Assembly: GCF_018617395.1 (NCBI RefSeq)
Contig: NZ_JACSKC010000001.1
Span: 1,302,001 to 1,366,000, forward strand
Length of the DNA stretch: 64,000 nt
Reading direction: 5' to 3'
From: Exiguobacterium sp. s48
Lineage (GTDB): Bacteria; Bacillota; Bacilli; Exiguobacteriales; Exiguobacteriaceae
Shown here: piece after piece, positions 56,326 to 64,000 of the stretch
How positions within the stretch are numbered: position 1 is the first letter of the stretch
Layout: each line of letters opens with the position of its first letter
Notes under the pieces: model-generated
What the model was told of the DNA's origin: nothing
The model's input: only the letters and a program-made list of their open reading frames with translations
Database searches by the model: none
Program-made: the position numbers and the translations under genes

Positions 56326-59091
56326 TTGAAAAAATTATTACATTTCAGTTCAATTATTCCGTTTGATGATTCGTATGGTCATGTCTCATTATTGGAGTAT
56401 TGGATGCATTCACCTGAAGCCATATGTGCCCTTACCAAAGATGACGGAATTTTGCTCGTCAATCCTTCGTTCGAAAAGTTGCTTTCAGAATCAATCGACA
56501 TATTTGTTGAAACACTTTCGAACGATTTGATTCCATTAGCGGAATCAAATCCCACGGTAGGCGATGAGATTCAAGTTCATCTTCAATCGTCGAACCGTCT
56601 ATTTCAATTGATGCCCGTCCCTGTCTCCGTCTACCCTGAAATCACTATGGTGTTCACAGTGATGGAACGAACGAATGCGATTGAGCTCGCACGAGAACGC
56701 ATACGCTTCGATGCTTATCGTCAAGTTTTTGGCGACATCCACGGTCTCGCCTTATTTGAGTTCAATTTAGAGACTCACTATTTCGAAACATTTGGATCAT
56801 TGAAAAATATGTTCGGACTCGCCTCTTTTTCATCTAAAACACATACACCACTACTCTTTAAACAGTTACTCCATCCTGATGATTTGAATGTGTATTTAAA
56901 GATTCTTGGTGAGTTGATGATTGACCCTGAGATGGAGATGCGGGAGTCTGTTGTGCGCATCTTTCATTTGGATGAGTCGCAATACTATCCCTTCATTGTA
57001 CGTAGTCATTTATCCACGGATCGAAAACTACTCACTTGCGCGGTGATTGATCAATCCATCTACCAAACCGACAATGAGAAGATTGAGAAGTTCAATCAGT
57101 TTATCGAAGCCGGGATGATGGAGTTTGACTTCCAGAGCGATACATTCCAACACGTTTCCCCCGGTCTATTCCGTATGATCGGATTTGAGATCGAGCCCGC
57201 TGACATCACTCTCGAATTTTGGAAGCAATTTCTTCATCCGGAAGATCTGGAACTGCTCATCTCCTCTCGTCATGAGACGTTAAAGGGTGAATCCGGTACT
57301 TACATATACCGCGTATATGTGAACGATGAATTGAAATGGGTTGAAGAGAAGCGTGAACCGCTATGGGATCCAGATAAAAATGTAACCGGTTACCGTTCCT
57401 ATTTAAAAAATATTACACGACTGCAAGAACAGGAACAAGAAATCACCACATTACGAACAGTAGATCCGATTACGGGAATCACCAATCGAGATACATTAAA
57501 GACACACATCGAAGAACTGTTAGGAGACGCGCAATCCGTCACCATGATCGGAATTTCTTTCAATCACTACACAGAGGTGAAAGAGACACTCGGCTTTGAA
57601 TTGGCAGATGAATGGAATGCAGTAACGATTGCCGAGCTCCAACCTTACGTCCCAGATGATGCGTTATTAGCTGTCATTTATGAGGATTTATATTGCATCG
57701 TCATTCCTTGTTATTGGACGGACGAGAGAACCCGGCGTTTCGGTGAAAAGTTAATCACCTTATCTGAACGCGCTTATAGCATCAGTGAATATGAAATCTT
57801 CCCACACGTTTCTGTCGGTGTCTGTCGTTCCCCACATGACGGGATGACGGCAAACGAACTGATTGCCCATACCGTTCAGGTGACGAATCACGCTTACACA
57901 CAAGGACATTCTAATTTGGCATTTTACTCATCGAGTGTCGATTTACCATCCTTGCGTCGCTATACGTTGATTAATGATTTACGCACCGCCATCAAGAATC
58001 GAGAACTGTTTGTTGTCTATCAACCGAAAGTTCATGCGTGGACAGGCAAAATTGTTGGTGCTGAGGCACTAATGCGATGGATGCATCCGACTTGGGGACC
58101 TATTTCGCCTGTTGAGTTTATTCCCTTGATTGAGCACAACCAACAGATTGTGGAACTGACGGATTTTTTAATCGAAGAAGTATGTCGATTTATGAATCAG
58201 CTACCTACGTGCATCCCGATTTCAATAAATATTCCGGCTTCCTATTTCTATCTAGATAACTATATGCAACAAATTCAGCAATCCTATACGAAACACAACA
58301 TCCTTCCTCGTTATTTAGAAATTGAAATTCCGGAATCGACGCTGCTGGAAAACCGTGATCGAATGAAGGCCGTGTTTGAGACGTTAAATTCTTATGGCAT
58401 CACTGTGTCATTCGATGACTTCGGGACCGGTTACTCCTCACTCGCATACGTGCAGGATTATAATGTCCAAATTATTAAGATTGATCGGATTTTTGCACAT
58501 GGCATTCATGAAAATGTGAAATCACAGGCCATCGTCCGAAGCTTGATGTATATTGCGAAAGAGTTTGGCATGGAGGTTGTGGTTGAAGGTGTCGAATGTT
58601 TCCGTGACTTGAACTGGTTGCGAGACCATGGCGTGCAAACGATTCAAGGTTATCTTTTCAGTCCGCCAGTCGAGAGCGAGCAGATGATTCGTCTTCTTGA
58701 CCAAACGTATTTACCCCCAACGGAAGTGAGTTCACTCGATGGTCACACGATGCTGATTCCCGTTCAAATGATTTTTTCTCGCATCCAGTCGTTCCTGTCT
58801 GATTTGGGCCGCGCACCGGCTTTAGTATCGATGGAAGAAAACAAGTCGTTCAAGTTGTATACAACACTATTCTTACCGCCAAACGATTTTTTACAGTTCT
58901 CCATTCTAATGAAATCGCTAGAACATCCGATTCCCGTAACCATCATCGGAACTCCCGACCTCAAGGACGGGATTTACACATATGAACTAGAACCAATTGA
59001 ACAGAATTTACTAGAGGGCGCTACTGAGCATGCCTTCCATCTCACTCCGGAGCAAGCTAAAAATACGTTACATCTCCATCATTTCCTTTAA
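56326..59091 (+). CDS. PAS-GGDEF-EAL protein, probable c-di-GMP phosphodiesterase
   Basis: 921 aa. Regions: N-terminal unclear segment, PAS-like domains (about 130-380; LHPDDLNVY and LHPEDLELL are the PAS/PAC marks), a GGDEF-like domain (about 390-540) whose motif is YEDLY at 452-456, hence degenerate, then an EAL domain (about 545-775) with catalytic residues present: EAL at 580-582, SINIPAS, LEIEIPES, DDFGTGYSS (D697), KIDRIF, EGVE and QGYLF. A further 140 residues follow the EAL and match no family I know. It should degrade c-di-GMP, with the GGDEF-like part sensing GTP. Start TTG 56326 after GGGAGG. It has lower G+C than its neighbours. Confidence 0.85.
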   Translation: MKKLLHFSSIIPFDDSYGHVSLLEYWMHSPEAICALTKDDGILLVNPSFEKLLSESIDIFVETLSNDLIPLAESNPTVGDEIQVHLQSSNRLFQLMPVPVSVYPEITMVFTVMERTNAIELARERIRFDAYRQVFGDIHGLALFEFNLETHYFETFGSLKNMFGLASFSSKTHTPLLFKQLLHPDDLNVYLKILGELMIDPEMEMRESVVRIFHLDESQYYPFIVRSHLSTDRKLLTCAVIDQSIYQTDNEKIEKFNQFIEAGMMEFDFQSDTFQHVSPGLFRMIGFEIEPADITLEFWKQFLHPEDLELLISSRHETLKGESGTYIYRVYVNDELKWVEEKREPLWDPDKNVTGYRSYLKNITRLQEQEQEITTLRTVDPITGITNRDTLKTHIEELLGDAQSVTMIGISFNHYTEVKETLGFELADEWNAVTIAELQPYVPDDALLAVIYEDLYCIVIPCYWTDERTRRFGEKLITLSERAYSISEYEIFPHVSVGVCRSPHDGMTANELIAHTVQVTNHAYTQGHSNLAFYSSSVDLPSLRRYTLINDLRTAIKNRELFVVYQPKVHAWTGKIVGAEALMRWMHPTWGPISPVEFIPLIEHNQQIVELTDFLIEEVCRFMNQLPTCIPISINIPASYFYLDNYMQQIQQSYTKHNILPRYLEIEIPESTLLENRDRMKAVFETLNSYGITVSFDDFGTGYSSLAYVQDYNVQIIKIDRIFAHGIHENVKSQAIVRSLMYIAKEFGMEVVVEGVECFRDLNWLRDHGVQTIQGYLFSPPVESEQMIRLLDQTYLPPTEVSSLDGHTMLIPVQMIFSRIQSFLSDLGRAPALVSMEENKSFKLYTTLFLPPNDFLQFSILMKSLEHPIPVTIIGTPDLKDGIYTYELEPIEQNLLEGATEHAFHLTPEQAKNTLHLHHFL

Positions 59092-59124
59092 GAAAAGAAC
59101 GCATCAGTGGATGCGTTCTTTTCT
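59092..59124. terminator. Bidirectional terminator
   Basis: AAAAGAACGCATC and GATGCGTTCTTTT arms around a 4-nt loop. Serves the EAL gene and the convergent MerR gene. Confidence 0.9.
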
Positions 59125-59820
59125 CTATTCGATGGGCATCCAAATCTCAATGATGTCGTCCGCTCCCCCTTGCCCGTGGATATACCGTTCAAAGTCGACC
59201 GCATCTCGTAACGTCACGTCCGGAACGTTCAACAACTGTTCATACGTCGATTGGATCATCGGGATGCCTCCTTCCACCGTGGCGACGATGTAGTTCCCTG
59301 TCGTCAGTTCAACACAGCGCGCGCCTTCCGCCGACACCGGCTTTGTCATCCCCGCGACATAACCGTTCTCCTGCGGAAGACAAACCCCATACGACTCGTC
59401 CGTCGTCAATTCTAGTTGAAGCTTGCCCCACAATTTCGGAATCTCCTTTAATGTACCACCATATCCATAGACAGGGGTGGCTTCATTCAACGTCTCGTAT
59501 CGAATCTTCATGTCGTTCCCTCCTGATTGCATCAATCGAATCTGCCTCTCGATTCGATGAAGGCGTTCCATTTCTGCTTGAACTTCATCCAATCGTGTTT
59601 CCAATAGTACTCCAATCGATCGACCCGACTGGATTTGTTCTAGACGGAGTCCGATTTGGCGCAATCGCTTAATTTCACTCAACCGTCGAATTTCTTCCAT
59701 TCCGTACATTCGATACTGATTGTCGGTACGTGTCGGACGGACTAATCCACGTTCTTCATAAAATTTGATCGCTTTGACCGACAACCCGGTCACATGTGCC
59801 ACTCTCCCAACCGGAATCAC
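59125..59820 (-). CDS. MerR-family regulator with GyrI-like effector domain
   Basis: 231 aa from the chosen start. N-terminal MerR winged helix (VAHVTGLSVKAIKFYEERGLV, then RMYGMEEIRRLSEIKRLRQIG), coiled dimer helix, then a C-terminal GyrI/AraC effector-binding domain (ATPVYGYGGTLKEIPKLW and VATVEGGIPMIQSTYEQL). Such proteins bind lipophilic cations or other small molecules. The start is GTG at 59820, GGAGG 10 nt upstream; the longer frame starts before it. No obvious target next to it. Confidence 0.85.
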   Translation of the reverse strand: MIPVGRVAHVTGLSVKAIKFYEERGLVRPTRTDNQYRMYGMEEIRRLSEIKRLRQIGLRLEQIQSGRSIGVLLETRLDEVQAEMERLHRIERQIRLMQSGGNDMKIRYETLNEATPVYGYGGTLKEIPKLWGKLQLELTTDESYGVCLPQENGYVAGMTKPVSAEGARCVELTTGNYIVATVEGGIPMIQSTYEQLLNVPDVTLRDAVDFERYIHGQGGADDIIEIWMPIE

Positions 59821-59876
59821 TGTTTTCCCACCTCCTATCTTCACTGTACAGTCGTCCCTTAGAGGCAGGTCAAGGC

Positions 59877-60320
59877 TTACTTTTCAGGAACTCGGACACC
59901 GAATACATAACGACTATCGCCTTGTTTCCACTCCCCACCGATTTCATACAGATAGACCCCAGGTTCATCTGGGACGATTGCTTCTGAAGGGACGAGTTCG
60001 CCATACTCAATTCGATTGAAACTCGACTCCATCGGGTCGGCATGATAGACAACATCGATTCGGTCGCCCGGTTTGACGGTAATCAGTTGAAGGTCATCCG
60101 CTTCCGGCATCCCATAGTCTGCACATGTCGCTTGATTACCGGATTCCCAACAATACGTTGACTGTTCTACTTCCGCTGTCACCGATCCGACCCGAACCGT
60201 CGGGAGCGGTGGTTTGACTGGATCTTCCCCGTCACCAAACAACGTCACCGCAAAATAGATGACGCCCACCCCAACAAGTAAACATAGCAGGACAATCCAA
60301 AAACGTCGATTACGCTTCAC
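59877..60320 (-). CDS. Hypothetical membrane-anchored protein
   Basis: 147 aa. Short basic N-terminus (MKRNRRF), one hydrophobic segment (WIVLLCLLVGVGVIYFAVTLF), then a soluble extracytoplasmic domain with two Cys (STYCWESGNQATCAD) that could form a disulfide. Domain unknown. The start is GTG at 60320 with AGGAG 8 nt upstream; the longer frame would overlap the next gene. Confidence 0.65.
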   Translation of the reverse strand: MKRNRRFWIVLLCLLVGVGVIYFAVTLFGDGEDPVKPPLPTVRVGSVTAEVEQSTYCWESGNQATCADYGMPEADDLQLITVKPGDRIDVVYHADPMESSFNRIEYGELVPSEAIVPDEPGVYLYEIGGEWKQGDSRYVFGVRVPEK

Positions 60321-60379
60321 GGTCTCATCTCCTTTCTTCACTAGTTCCCTGTGATGACGTAAAATCCCTACTTCCACAA

Positions 60380-60404
60380 AAAAAGACCCACTTTCGTGAG
60401 TCCG
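60380..60404 (-). terminator. Terminator of the 60410 gene
   Basis: GACTCAC and GTGGGTC arms, GAAA loop, then seven T. Confidence 0.85.
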
Positions 60405-60409
60405 TTGCG

Positions 60410-60925
60410 TCATTTCGGACGACGCAGTCCTTTCATCATATAACCGCCCTTGAAGTCGATCGGGTCGAATGCGACGAGGAATGCTTTTGGTTCATGCTTC
60501 TCAACGAGTTCACGCAACTCTTTCATTCGTGTCCGAGCCGCCAATACGTCGAGACGATAACGAACCCCGTCACGTCCTTGCCCTTGATAATGCGTGACAC
60601 CATATCCATTGTCGCGCATCTGTTGGATGAGTTCCGCCGGATATTCTTTCGTATGCACTTGAATCATGTTGTAACCGATGGCGAGCTTCCGTTCGACAAA
60701 GCCACCAAGTAAAATCCCAAGTCCGAATCCGACCGCGTACACAATCATTCCGACCGTCGTCAAATCTTGGAACACGATCCCGAGCGCAAAGATATAGATG
60801 AGCGTTTCTAGCGTTCCAAATAAACCGGCGATGACGGTCTTCCCTTTCACAAGCATGATCGTCCGTAGCGTTAATACCGGAACGTAAACAAGTTGTAGCA
60901 GTAGGATGAGTAAGATTTGACCCAT
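60410..60925 (-). CDS. UPF0316/YebE-type membrane protein with DUF2179
   Basis: 171 aa, three N-terminal transmembrane helices (ILLILLLQLVYVPVL, VIAGLFGTLETLIYIFALGIVF, MIVYAVGFGLGILLGG), then a cytosolic DUF2179-type domain with TRMKELRELVEKHEPKAFLVAFDPIDFKGG. Conserved in Bacilli; function unknown. RBS GGAGG. Confidence 0.88.
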   Translation of the reverse strand: MGQILLILLLQLVYVPVLTLRTIMLVKGKTVIAGLFGTLETLIYIFALGIVFQDLTTVGMIVYAVGFGLGILLGGFVERKLAIGYNMIQVHTKEYPAELIQQMRDNGYGVTHYQGQGRDGVRYRLDVLAARTRMKELRELVEKHEPKAFLVAFDPIDFKGGYMMKGLRRPK

Positions 60926-60988
60926 TCAATCGACCTCCGTTCAAATTCATTACCACCACTATTCCAAATTTCCAACAGAGATGCAACT

Positions 60989-61014
60989 AAAAAAGGCTGA
61001 CCGAAGTCAACCTT
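60989..61014 (-). terminator. Terminator of the 61019 gene
   Basis: AAGGTTGAC and GTCAGCCTT arms, TTCG loop, then T-run. Confidence 0.85.
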
Positions 61015-61018
61015 TCAC

Positions 61019-61255
61019 TTAGTTATCTAGATTCTTTACGCTTGTGAGCAACTCGTAGTCTTTACGAATGACTTCGTAGATCGCGTTCTTATCTCCATTC
61101 AACAACTCTTCCGCACGAAGCTGATTCAAGAAGAGGCTAGTGGCAAACGTGACGAGTGCACTTTTTGGAATCCCGATTTCTTTTGCGCGCTCTGTGATGA
61201 CCTGGTCGAGCTTAGCGTCAATCGTGAGCGATAATCTTTTCTTTTCATTCGACAT
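61019..61255 (-). CDS. Ribbon-helix-helix-like small protein
   Basis: 78 aa. N-terminal KRLSLTIDAKLDQVITERAKEIGIPKSALV is a ribbon-helix-helix (CopG/Arc-like) pattern: beta strand then two helices. Probably a DNA-binding protein, possibly autoregulated; no toxin gene lies next to it. RBS AAAGGAG. Confidence 0.65.
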   Translation of the reverse strand: MSNEKKRLSLTIDAKLDQVITERAKEIGIPKSALVTFATSLFLNQLRAEELLNGDKNAIYEVIRKDYELLTSVKNLDN

Positions 61256-61341
61256 AATGATGAAGCTCCTTTAATTCGCTTTTCATAAAACCTATACACA
61301 ATTGCTTATTATATAGGAAGAATGGTTTTGGTGCAACCGCG

Positions 61342-62295
61342 TCACGAGGATGCGATTTCGTCACCGCTACGCACACGTTCGGCAATCTGATCAATTTTGC
61401 GAAGTCGATGGTTGATTCCTGACTTCGAAATCGGACCGGATTCGAGCATTTCACCGAGTTCCTGTAACGAGACATCCTGGTGCGTGACACGCAGTTCGGC
61501 GATTTCGCGCAATTTCTTCGGTAAGACGTCAAGCCCGACCGTCCGCTCCAAGAATTTGATATTCTCGACTTGACGCAAAGCCGCCCCGACCGTTTTATTC
61601 AAGTTGGCCGTCTCACAGTTGACGAGGCGGTTGACAGAGTTGCGCATATCTTTAATAATGCGCGCATCTTCAAACTCCAGCATACCTCGGGTCGCCCCAA
61701 TCAACTTGAGGAAGTCTGAGATTTTCTCGCTTTCTTTCATATATAGGATATGTCCTTTTTTCCGTTCGAGCGTCTTCGCGTTCAGCTCAAATCGGTTCGC
61801 CAAATCACGTAGCGAATGGTTGTGGTTCTCATATAAACTATAGATTTCGAGGTGATACGACGACGTTTTTGGATGATTAATGGAACCACCCGCGAGGAAA
61901 GCGCCACGCAAGTAAGCACGCGCCAGATTCTCGTCACCTGTCATATCCGAGTTCAATGTCCGGATCATCTCGTAGTTCTCCCCGAGAATCTCTAGGTCCC
62001 GAAGCATCGTCTCCGCATGCTGTGATACCCGGACGATGTAGACGTTATTCTTTTTCAAACGCATTTTCTTCCGGACGAACAAGTCTAACGGATGATCATA
62101 CAGGCGTTTCATCAATGAATACATGCGACGGGCGATCGAGGCATTTTCTGTCGAGACATCGAGGGTCATGCCTCGTCCAAGGGCGAGCGAGATGACGCCG
62201 TTCATTCGAACGAGTGCCGATAATTCTGCTTTCGCTTCAGCGTCATTCACTTCAAGTTGTGTTAATTCTTTTTTCACGTCTGATGCAAAGCTCAT
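61342..62295 (-). CDS. whiA: DNA-binding protein WhiA
   Basis: 317 aa. N-terminal LAGLIDADG-like domain ([25 protein letters not shown] region) and C-terminal HTH ([18 protein letters not shown], then [12 protein letters not shown]). In Bacilli it affects division and chromosome segregation. RBS GGAGGGGG. Third of rapZ-yvcK-whiA. Confidence 0.95.
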   Translation of the reverse strand: MSFASDVKKELTQLEVNDAEAKAELSALVRMNGVISLALGRGMTLDVSTENASIARRMYSLMKRLYDHPLDLFVRKKMRLKKNNVYIVRVSQHAETMLRDLEILGENYEMIRTLNSDMTGDENLARAYLRGAFLAGGSINHPKTSSYHLEIYSLYENHNHSLRDLANRFELNAKTLERKKGHILYMKESEKISDFLKLIGATRGMLEFEDARIIKDMRNSVNRLVNCETANLNKTVGAALRQVENIKFLERTVGLDVLPKKLREIAELRVTHQDVSLQELGEMLESGPISKSGINHRLRKIDQIAERVRSGDEIASS

Positions 62296-62329
62296 CGAGT
62301 CCCCCTCCTTTCTCTCTTTCCAACATTCC

Positions 62330-63325
62330 TTATTTCAATTCTAATTCTTGAAACGAGCGTGGCTTCTTGATGCGGAGCACCCGTTGCATGACAAGTCCGG
62401 CGATGGCGTCGGAATCGTGACGGATGTACTCCCGGTTATAATCGACGATGTCCCCTGCGAGGACGTTCGTGCCATAGTTCCGAAGTTTCTTGCGGTCGAA
62501 ACGGACCTCTTCCGATCCGTCCTCCCGGTAACGCTCTAAATATTCTTCATCAATCGGCTCATTATTGACGACGATGGTATCGATCGATGCCTTCCCAAGA
62601 TACGATTCGATGACTTTCAAATGCCTCATCGCATCATAGCCTTTCGTCTCACCCGGCTGTGTCATGACGTTACAAATGTAGACGACCGGGACTTTTGAGC
62701 GGACGATGGCTTCTCGGACCGCTGGGATGAGCAGGTTCGGGATAATACTCGTATAAAGACTCCCCGGACCGAGCACGATGACGTCCGCCGCTTCAATGGC
62801 CTCAACGACGCCCGCGGCAGGCTCGATGCCATCCTCGAGTAAAAACAGACGTTTAATCGGTTGCTGATGGAGCGGAATCTTGGATTCCCCTTTGATGATG
62901 GTACCGTCCTCAAACTCGGCCGCGAGCGTCATGAGCGTCTCTGTCACAGGCAATACCTTTCCTTGCGCGTTCAAGAGTTGCGACATGACATCGATCGCTT
63001 TCACGAACGAACCCTCACAGATGTGGGTCGCTGCCGTGAGCATCAAGTTCCCAAGCGAATGTCCTTCTAAGCCATATCCGGTATCAAAGCGATATTGCAA
63101 AATCTTATCCATTAACGGTTCGACTTCCGATAAGGCCAAGATAACGTTACGAATGTCTCCTGGCGGTAACATATGAAACTCGTCACGAAGCCGCCCTGAG
63201 CTTCCACCGTCGTCCCCGACCGTGACGATTGCCGTAATATCGAGCGGATAATGTTTCAGTCCACGGACAAGAGTGGACAATCCTGTCCCCCCACCGATGG
63301 CGACTACTTTCCGTTCTCGTCTCAT
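62330..63325 (-). CDS. yvcK: Gluconeogenesis factor YvcK (GlmR)
   Basis: 331 aa. N-terminal nucleotide-sugar loop [14 protein letters not shown], then [12 protein letters not shown] and [15 protein letters not shown], characteristic of the CofD-like YvcK family. It binds UDP-GlcNAc and steers peptidoglycan precursor flux. Start 63325 with AAAGGAG; the rapZ stop is one base upstream. Confidence 0.95.
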   Translation of the reverse strand: MRRERKVVAIGGGTGLSTLVRGLKHYPLDITAIVTVGDDGGSSGRLRDEFHMLPPGDIRNVILALSEVEPLMDKILQYRFDTGYGLEGHSLGNLMLTAATHICEGSFVKAIDVMSQLLNAQGKVLPVTETLMTLAAEFEDGTIIKGESKIPLHQQPIKRLFLLEDGIEPAAGVVEAIEAADVIVLGPGSLYTSIIPNLLIPAVREAIVRSKVPVVYICNVMTQPGETKGYDAMRHLKVIESYLGKASIDTIVVNNEPIDEEYLERYREDGSEEVRFDRKKLRNYGTNVLAGDIVDYNREYIRHDSDAIAGLVMQRVLRIKKPRSFQELELK

Positions 63326-63326
63326 G

Positions 63327-64000
63327 TCACTTCTCCTTTGTCGCATGAGCGAGGTCACGGTGAACCGTCTTCACGTTATAACGCTCAGCGAAATGTTCCG
63401 ATACTTTCTCGGCGAATGTGATCGACCGATGCTTCCCACCGGTACAGCCGAATGCCACGACGACTTGCGTCTTTCCTTCTCGCTTATATTGCGGGAGGAG
63501 GAACTCTAGCATGTCGATCAACTTCTTATAAAACGCTCGCGCCTCTGGATGGGACATGACATACTCCTGCACTTCCGTCGTCTGACCTGTAAGCGGACGG
63601 AGTTCCGGAATGTAGAACGGGTTCGTGATGAAACGGACATCGAACAACAAGTCGATATCGAGCGGCACCCCATGTTTGAAACCAAACGACATAAAGTTGA
63701 CCGTGAACGGGATTCGTTCCTCATTGAATTGTTGAAGGATGCGGTCCTTCAACATCTGCGGCTTCAATTCACTCGTATCATAGAGCGTGTGAGCCCGGTC
63801 ACGGAATCCTTCTAACAGCTCACGCTCCATCTTGATGCCGACGAGTGGTGCATCTTCCGGTGCGAGCGGATGGGACCGTCTCGTTTCTTTATAGCGACGG
63901 ACGAGCACATCGTCTCGTGTCTCTAAGTATAGGAGATGCGGATGGACATTTTTCTTTTCTAAATCGTCGATGACGATGAACAGGCTATCGATAAAGTCTC
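63327..64000 (-). CDS. rapZ: RNase adapter/nucleotide-binding protein RapZ, C-terminal part (cut by window edge)
   Basis: About 224 residues are present; the N-terminal Walker A part is beyond the right edge. Visible: the C-terminal RapZ domain with [32 protein letters not shown] and [22 protein letters not shown]. It adapts RNase E-type decay and glucosamine metabolism in proteobacteria; in Bacilli the role of YvcJ is less clear. The upstream residues [16 protein letters not shown] continue the frame to the edge. Confidence 0.93.
   Translation of the reverse strand, partial: DFIDSLFIVIDDLEKKNVHPHLLYLETRDDVLVRRYKETRRSHPLAPEDAPLVGIKMERELLEGFRDRAHTLYDTSELKPQMLKDRILQQFNEERIPFTVNFMSFGFKHGVPLDIDLLFDVRFITNPFYIPELRPLTGQTTEVQEYVMSHPEARAFYKKLIDMLEFLLPQYKREGKTQVVVAFGCTGGKHRSITFAEKVSEHFAERYNVKTVHRDLAHATKEK

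Overview
The window looks like chromosomal DNA of a low-to-mid G+C Gram-positive bacterium of the order Bacillales, most probably Exiguobacterium. This rests on gene order shared with Bacillus (sufCDS, metNPQ, yusE, gcvH, yusI, fadNAE, yusM-type putB; secG, est, rnr, smpB, ssrA; cggR-gapA-pgk-tpiA-gpmI-eno; rapZ-yvcK-whiA), strong purine-rich ribosome binding sites and intrinsic terminators, and Firmicutes regulatory elements (SAM-I riboswitch, cre, LexA, CtsR, FadR- and CggR-type sites). The genus call is an inference from synteny and the tmRNA tag. Both edges cut genes: sufS at the left and rapZ at the right.

Layout. 1-2.7 kb: sufCDS, Fe-S cluster assembly, minus strand. 2.8-4.1 kb: an MFS transporter. 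4.1-6.9 kb: metNPQ methionine importer behind a SAM-I riboswitch. 6.97-7.3 kb: a gene-free stretch with its own promoter, long hairpins and a terminator, read here as an undescribed RNA of about 300 nt. 7.3-15.9 kb: a thioredoxin-like gene, a PTS EIIC-like permease, gcvH, an ArsC/Spx-family gene, a nucleotidyltransferase gene and the fadNAE beta-oxidation operon with FadR-like operators. 16-24 kb: an SDR gene, a dispersed palindromic repeat, an unknown acidic protein, proline dehydrogenase, hemolysin III family protein, CstA with a cre site, and a large secreted nucleotidase. 24-29 kb: secA2 with slaP (accessory Sec, S-layer type), and a LexA-controlled Y-family polymerase with a YolD-like partner. 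29-36.5 kb: accessory genes (SulP carrier, kinase-like protein, NAD(P)-binding protein, small membrane and secreted proteins, HNH nuclease with an unknown companion).

36.5-46 kb: tmRNA, smpB, rnr, est, secG, a YitT-type protein, two glycosyltransferases and galU (cell-surface polysaccharide), a tiny membrane ORF, a kinase-like gene and a second copy of the palindromic repeat. 46.7-55.3 kb: the lower glycolysis operon with its repressor CggR, a glutaredoxin-like gene and sigma-54. 55.3-64 kb: tRNA-Arg(CCG), clpP with a CtsR site, an EAL protein with a degenerate GGDEF domain, a MerR regulator, three small or hypothetical genes, then whiA, yvcK and rapZ.

Themes. Central carbon flow is wired to sensors (CggR at glycolysis, CcpA at cstA, FadR at fatty acid oxidation, YvcK and RapZ). 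Sulfur and methionine genes sit at the left, including the riboswitch. The most novel element is the free-standing structured RNA at about 6.97-7.27 kb. Other leads are the palindromic repeat pair, unannotated small ORFs, the EAL protein with an extra C-terminal domain, and the HNH gene pair beside tmRNA.
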